A stretch of DNA of 64,000 nucleotides from Acanthaster planci (lineage: Eukaryota; Echinodermata; Asteroidea; Valvatida; Acanthasteridae), in assembly GCF_001949145.1 (NCBI RefSeq), contig NW_019091666.1, positions 153,611 to 217,610 on the forward strand, written 5' to 3'. Shown piece by piece: positions 61,601 through 64,000 of this stretch. A program made the translations under genes and the position numbers. Within the stretch, counting starts at the first letter, position 1. Each line of letters opens with the position of its first letter. The notes beneath the pieces are model-generated. The model worked only from the letters and a program-made list of their open reading frames with translations, was not told the DNA's origin and made no database searches.

Positions 61601-63000
61601 CTTGTCGCCAGAAGACGGCCAAGGCAGACAAGGAAAGCTCAACATCAGCACTCCCAACTATAGAAACCCCCAAATGAACAAAGCTGATGAAGGCTATGTG
61701 ATGTTTTACAGCTCTTCTATTCCGCCATTAATTCTCAGTTCAAGGTGCAAAGTTGGTCTGCAGAAATCTTGGTACACTTACACTGTTATGGGCAGTAAAA
61801 AGTGTGGATAGTGCATTGTTCCTGCAACGAGGTTAGAAACATTTCCTTGTTATTAAAAATGAACAGATTGCCTTTTTTCCTTTGAATTGGAACACAGACG
61901 TTTTGATTTTGACAGTTGTTACTGGTGGAAAAACGTTTTTCTTACTTTTATCAATCCTACTGTCATGAAATACAATCTGTTTGCGTAAACTTATTTAATT
62001 TCAATGGGTTATTGATTTTAACAAAACCTACCAAAAAACTCTTTTGAAAAGTCAAAGTACATCCCGATTCAAAAACAGGTTTCCAAAATGATTCAGTTAT
62101 CTTGAAATATTAAAACATAAGTTTTGTTGCCAACGGCACTGTATATTCACTGGTGCACTGTAGGGTATGGGTGTACTATATTATTTCAAACTGATTACAC
62201 TGAACGTTAAAAATGAGCAAGCCTAGGTCATCCATTGGCTTCGTTTAATACCCTATGTATAGCAACCTGTAAGGTATCGTACTTTACAACACAGGCTAGC
62301 TGGAAACGATTTGCTGGTTGGCGTCTCCTGCATCATGCCGAGCATACTGTATAACGTATTTAGTACATCAGAGGCCCTTACAACATATACATGTAGGTAT
62401 TCCTCAATAGTAAACTGTACATTAGGCCAACCTCTTAGGTAGGCAAATTGATATCCCATACAGCGTGATTGTATATAAACTGTGTTGATACACAGGCATA
62501 CTGTAGCTAGACGTACTGGTCTTTTCAAAGTTCATGACGAAAAGTATTACTTTTTGATAGGTTGCCGTTAAAGGGTAACTTCGGTACAAGCCAAACCCCC
62601 TGATTGTAGTCGCCGTATCTTCGCAGTGCGCTATATAAATGATATAAGGTTCTCTGAAATGATTCTATGGAAGCTATGTTTGTCATAAAAATACACCTGG
62701 AGACTTGACCTGAAGGGTTTTCATGTGTAAAATTTCGCTATAATGATCTTCGATGTTTTTCATTAAATTCCAGCAAACTGCCAAAGTTGCCCCAAACCAC
62801 GGGATAACTTTGGCAGCGCTTAATTAAACTCTAACTCACAATTAAGATTAAATTCACTCACAAGTGGATGGATGGTTGCTATTACTACCTTCGACTAAAG
62901 GCTTCATCTGACAAACATATCCAATCAGCAATAAAAATGTGTTCTGTTTTTTTATCCTCTTTTGAAGACAAGCAACCATATTATAAGGGTCTGATGTCAT
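42868..63000 (-). CDS. Receptor tyrosine phosphatase with F-lectin and Tie-like ectodomain (whole gene)
   Basis: 28 exons join in frame into ~1,368 residues: 62979-62862, 61507-61418, 61232-61005, 60169-59845, 59661-59398, 58259-58125, 55629-55474, 55161-55066, 54503-54240, 54061-53768, 53532-53415, 53173-53094, 52988-52714, 52160-52073, 51847-51771, 51342-51306, 50586-50489, 49731-49621, 49211-49060, 48529-48394, 48257-48108, 46620-46512, 45737-45661, 45160-45026, 44669-44535, 44004-43853, 43551-43416, 42939-42868. Order: possible signal peptide, F-type lectin (~30-145), Ig (146-253), Ig (254-341), EGF x3 (342-470), FN3 x2 (471-656), transmembrane helix (~672-693), Pro-rich ITIM-like segment (723-814), PTP D1 (~815-1097), PTP D2 (~1098-1368). 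It should sit in the plasma membrane and remove phosphate from tyrosine in response to an extracellular ligand. Exon 4 needs the ambiguous base at 59976 removed to stay in frame. The first exon is the least certain; an in-frame ATG also exists at 63000. Confidence 0.88.
48108..52160 (-). CDS. Phosphatase exons 14-21: catalytic domain D1
   Basis: Eight exons (52160-52073 to 48257-48108) encode a complete PTP domain. Visible are [19 protein letters not shown] (pTyr-recognition loop), [30 protein letters not shown]....IIMLTN, KCQQYWP, the WPD loop ([11 protein letters not shown], Asp ~971), the signature [10 protein letters not shown] with nucleophile Cys ~1001, and the Q loop QTPEQY. All catalytic elements are present, so D1 should be an active protein-tyrosine phosphatase. 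An intron in phase 2 falls directly after the Cys codon. Confidence 0.95.
49806..50087 (-). other. Unexplained open frame inside a phosphatase intron
   Basis: A 93-codon open frame between exons 50586-50489 and 49731-49621 has protein-like composition ([29 protein letters not shown]) but no family I recognise and no splice sites in phase with the gene. It may be a transposon remnant. Confidence 0.25.
50770..50890 (-). repeat. Dispersed repeat copy (GACTAAACCAGG family), inverted
   Basis: Read on the minus strand: GGACTTGGCTGGAGGC, GGGGAAGTCCCCATG, GGTGACTAAACTAGG, GTTCAGCATCTACA. It matches the copies at 27985-28100 and 37440-37560 in order. It sits in a phosphatase intron. Confidence 0.55.
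52714..53173 (-). CDS. Phosphatase exons 12-13: juxtamembrane region with ITIM-like motif
   Basis: Exon 53173-53094 carries basic and Tyr-containing sequence (KKPYDTDGD). Exon 52988-52714 has a proline-rich stretch ([17 protein letters not shown], candidate SH3 ligand), an acidic patch, LPYAEL, which meets the ITIM consensus L-x-Y-x-x-L, and then [20 protein letters not shown], the helical wedge preceding D1 in receptor phosphatases. A similar exon stands alone at 18151-18671. Confidence 0.9.
53415..53532 (-). CDS. Phosphatase exon 11: transmembrane segment
   Basis: After [13 protein letters not shown] the hydrophobic run [16 protein letters not shown] forms a single helix, closed by KR on the cytoplasmic side, fitting a type I membrane protein. 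Phase 1 to 2. Confidence 0.95.
53768..54061 (-). CDS. Phosphatase exon 10: second fibronectin type III domain
   Basis: Textbook FN3 in one phase 1-1 exon: [45 protein letters not shown] and [13 protein letters not shown]. This is the membrane-proximal module, linked to the transmembrane exon by a short Gly/Ser/Pro stretch. Confidence 0.95.
54240..54503 (-). CDS. Phosphatase exon 9: first fibronectin type III domain
   Basis: Phase 1-1 exon of 88 codons: [20 protein letters not shown] (the FN3 core Trp), GYEL, then [20 protein letters not shown]. The fold is an FN3 sandwich, but with two cysteines that could pair. Acceptor chosen at CCTCTCAG|CTCAG because it alone keeps the frame. Confidence 0.85.
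55066..55161 (-). CDS. Phosphatase exon 8: EGF-like module 3
   Basis: Short phase 1-1 exon (32 codons): [19 protein letters not shown] then DTGEC. It is truncated relative to a full laminin-type EGF repeat, ending two cysteines early. Confidence 0.85.
55474..55629 (-). CDS. Phosphatase exon 7: EGF-like module 2 (Tie hallmark)
   Basis: Phase 1-1 exon with FGKT..QRC, then a six-residue-spaced C...[19 protein letters not shown]. The [16 protein letters not shown] string is, to my knowledge, characteristic of the second EGF module of Tie1/Tie2 and their invertebrate relatives, and is the strongest single clue to the Tie-like nature of this ectodomain. Confidence 0.93.
55999..57875. mobile_element. 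Foldback-type transposon, 1.9 kb, CGTCGTG-rich arms
   Basis: Outer ends TATGGTG[TA]ACT.TTTACGACAAACATTTCTCTCTC are inverted copies of each other, and similarity runs about 400 bases inward on each side (shared GCCTCC.TCCAGGCGAC, GGTCCTTTCTTTGTTGCAT, GTGTTTATAGAGGGCG, CTTTCATTTCC). Arms are dense in CGTCGTG/CGTCGC repeats. The ~1 kb centre (about 56400-57450) is AT-rich with no transposase frame. Flanks CCTTAC and CCTTGC may be a 6-bp target duplication with one change. It lies in the intron between EGF exons 1 and 2 of the phosphatase gene. The arginine-rich open frames in the arms are repeat artefacts. Confidence 0.85.
56396..57450. other. Central loop of the foldback element
   Basis: AT-rich, G-run at 56634-56644, no open frame resembling a transposase or any known protein. 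Confidence 0.5.
58125..58259 (-). CDS. Phosphatase exon 6: EGF-like module 1
   Basis: Phase 1-1 exon of 45 codons: GCPFGCW..PSC..TCRRC then [20 protein letters not shown], ending DSCER. The NGG.C....G.C.CPPGF.G..CE pattern is the Tie EGF1 type. Part of an uninterrupted EGF block with the next two exons. Confidence 0.92.
58260..59397 (-). other. Phosphatase intron between Ig2 and EGF1
   Basis: AT-rich intron, no further exon or repeat family recognised. Confidence 0.4.
59398..59661 (-). CDS. Phosphatase exon 5: second Ig-like domain (Tie Ig2 type)
   Basis: A complete phase 1-1 Ig exon: DYRWRHNGG (core Trp), [20 protein letters not shown] (the D/E-x-G-x-Y-x-C-like end) and a closing MRLIVR. 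The RLIVR end leading straight into a Cys-rich EGF module is how Ig2 joins EGF1 in Tie receptors. Two potential N-glycosylation sites are visible (NVS, NVT). Confidence 0.88.
59845..60169 (-). CDS. Phosphatase exon 4: first Ig-like (Tie N-terminal type) domain
   Basis: The exon starts with [20 protein letters not shown] and ends [20 protein letters not shown], in the style of the N-terminal Ig domain of Tie receptors. The 325-base length would break the frame, but removing the single ambiguous base at 59976 gives 324 bases and one continuous frame through [18 protein letters not shown]. The break is therefore most simply an assembly error. A shift to CAG acceptor use three bases downstream would drop only one residue. 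Confidence 0.75.
59976..59976. other. Spurious ambiguous base causing an apparent frameshift
   Basis: One isolated N inside a coding exon whose neighbours all have lengths that are multiples of three. Deleting it restores both frame and family similarity. Confidence 0.8.
60170..61004 (-). other. Phosphatase intron between lectin and Ig1
   Basis: AT-rich. I found no additional in-phase exon here. Confidence 0.4.
61005..61507 (-). CDS. Phosphatase exons 2-3: F-type lectin (fucolectin) domain
   Basis: Exon 61507-61418 encodes [19 protein letters not shown], the ENPWWRVDL core of F-type lectins, and exon 61232-61005 encodes CGTPV..., [18 protein letters not shown] and LKLCEVTV, the family's C-terminal strands (C..GRYV.V..PG...LCEV). 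By family knowledge these jelly-roll domains bind fucose and related sugars. The usual His and Arg fucose ligands are not clearly in place, so sugar binding is uncertain. Both exons are phase 1-1. Confidence 0.85.
62862..63000 (-). CDS. Phosphatase exon 1: start codon and possible signal peptide
   Basis: From ATG at 62979 (or in frame at 63000, with a stop at 63061-63063 upstream) the frame gives a basic stretch (QKRIKKQ), a short hydrophobic run ([10 protein letters not shown]), then [12 protein letters not shown], and ends at a strong donor (ACTT|GTGAGT) in phase 1. Joined to the next exon it reads ..[14 protein letters not shown], fitting the F-type lectin core. The usual first ~30 residues of such lectins are missing. 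The same sequence could instead be an internal exon using an acceptor at TTTGTCAG|ATGAAG, with the true start beyond this window. Confidence 0.5.
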
Positions 63001-64000
63001 ATTTCCACCACTTTCGCGTGTTATGACACCAAAGGGATGGTACCGAATAACTTGTTCAAATCAGTAGAAAACAAGTGTGTGTTTACCCATTTAACTAGGA
63101 AATGTTGTTGAGAGCTTCCTCTGTGTTAGGACTTGGAGCGTGTGTGGGCGCTCTCCCCAGTGTTCACTACTCTCAATGGAGACTAGTAGCAGTTGGGGAA
63201 GGTTATTCCCCCGTAAGGGATGCCGGACCAAACAAATTGAAGGACACCAGGACACAGGGCTGGAAGGTGACTGGCGATTTCATTTAATTAAGCTTAGATC
63301 AAAGAAGATTGTCCCTTAGGAAGCCCTCAACAAATAAATACTCCGAATTCCTGGGGTGTCTTTTGAATATAATTGTGTTTCGGAGGATTTTAGAGTGACA
63401 AGTGATAGACGAAGACTCGTCAGCCAGCGTCCATTGAAACAGCGCGAGGGTTGTCCGTAAAACGCTACATGTGTAACTTCAGTCCGCTGAATCAACAATC
63501 ACAATATCCCCAAGACTAACGACTTTCACTGGAATGTACTTTTTATAAAAATGTTATAAGCCTACAATAATGTTACTCTAAACAACTCGATAACAAAACA
63601 ATGATCCAGCTAATTTTATCGCAAAAAATAGGGATCACGCCACCTGCGCGTCATTAGTGTGTTCAGCCGCCACGATTACAAATAGATCAATATATCAGGA
63701 GTGCGTGAGCTGCAGTATTATGCGTCCCGTGACGCAATTATCGATACAAAGGGGAACAACATAAAACCACGGTCCAACTTTTGGAAGTTAATAACTGAAG
63801 ACTTCAGCCTTTTTAGGAGGAGGGAACAAAAACAAAATTAAAACAGTCAAAGAAAAGCAGTCATTTAGTCTGAAAAACTGAAAAGTAAATTAAAAGAAAA
63901 GTTTGTTTTCAATAATTTTACGGAAAATTGTTTGAAATCCTTGATTCCAATGAAATGAAAGCATTCCTTTGATGTTGTGTGAAGACTGATGTCATTTTTC
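63001..64000. other. Region upstream of phosphatase exon 1
   Basis: No recognisable promoter elements or further exons. If exon 1 is in fact internal, the true first exon lies beyond the window end. Confidence 0.35.

Noticed and set aside
1-64000. CRISPR arrays, bacterial operons, riboswitches or viral genes
   Set aside because: The spliced gene structure is eukaryotic and no such arrays or retroviral coding frames were seen.

Overview
This is a draft-assembly window from an animal genome. It has spliced genes with short exons and canonical GT-AG sites, long AT-rich introns, many decayed transposons, one 762-base gap (22215-22976) and one isolated ambiguous base (59976). The gene content is a C1q/collagen protein, a DUF4773-type secreted protein, a Tie-like ectodomain, an F-type lectin, a Crypton-type recombinase relic, a GGTCTC-rich hAT element and a tRNA-derived SINE. 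This suggests a marine invertebrate. A lancelet (Branchiostoma) is my first guess, and a cnidarian or other non-vertebrate cannot be excluded. Nothing bacterial or viral is evident.

Layout. 1-13.8 kb is gene-poor. It holds a tandem duplication (2.5-2.8 kb), a mariner-like MITE (6.85-7.38 kb), a small palindromic element (9.2 kb), a ~650-base segment present twice (4.2 and 10.4-12.0 kb, the second copy split by ~1 kb of inserted DNA) and a probable solo LTR (12.43-12.71 kb). 13.8-14.6 kb carries an intact collagen-C1q coding exon (+). 17.7-21.5 kb (-) holds a lone receptor-phosphatase juxtamembrane exon and a broken Crypton-type tyrosine recombinase gene. 21.6-24.6 kb holds a SINE, a hAT element with a perfect 8-bp target duplication, and a degenerate collagen copy. 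27.0-32.2 kb (+) is a five-exon gene for a ~191-aa secreted DUF4773-like protein, with a TATA box; its exons were assembled from splice sites. A third, broken collagen copy lies at 35.5-35.7 kb (-).

42.9-63.0 kb (-) is one large gene, read as 28 exons and ~1,368 residues. It encodes a receptor tyrosine phosphatase whose extracellular part is an F-type lectin domain followed by a Tie-receptor-like array (two Ig-like, three EGF-like and two FN3 modules), then a transmembrane helix, an ITIM-like juxtamembrane segment, an active-looking PTP domain D1 and a D2 that has lost key catalytic residues. A phosphatase carrying a Tie-type ectodomain is the most interesting object here. All its extracellular exons after the first have phase 1-1 boundaries, which fits exon shuffling. 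Its largest extracellular intron hosts a 1.9-kb foldback element related to the small palindrome at 9.2 kb.

The three protein-coding loci do not look functionally coupled. They share only a surface or secreted theme (C1q-type recognition, lectin/Ig/EGF receptor, small cysteine-rich secreted protein).
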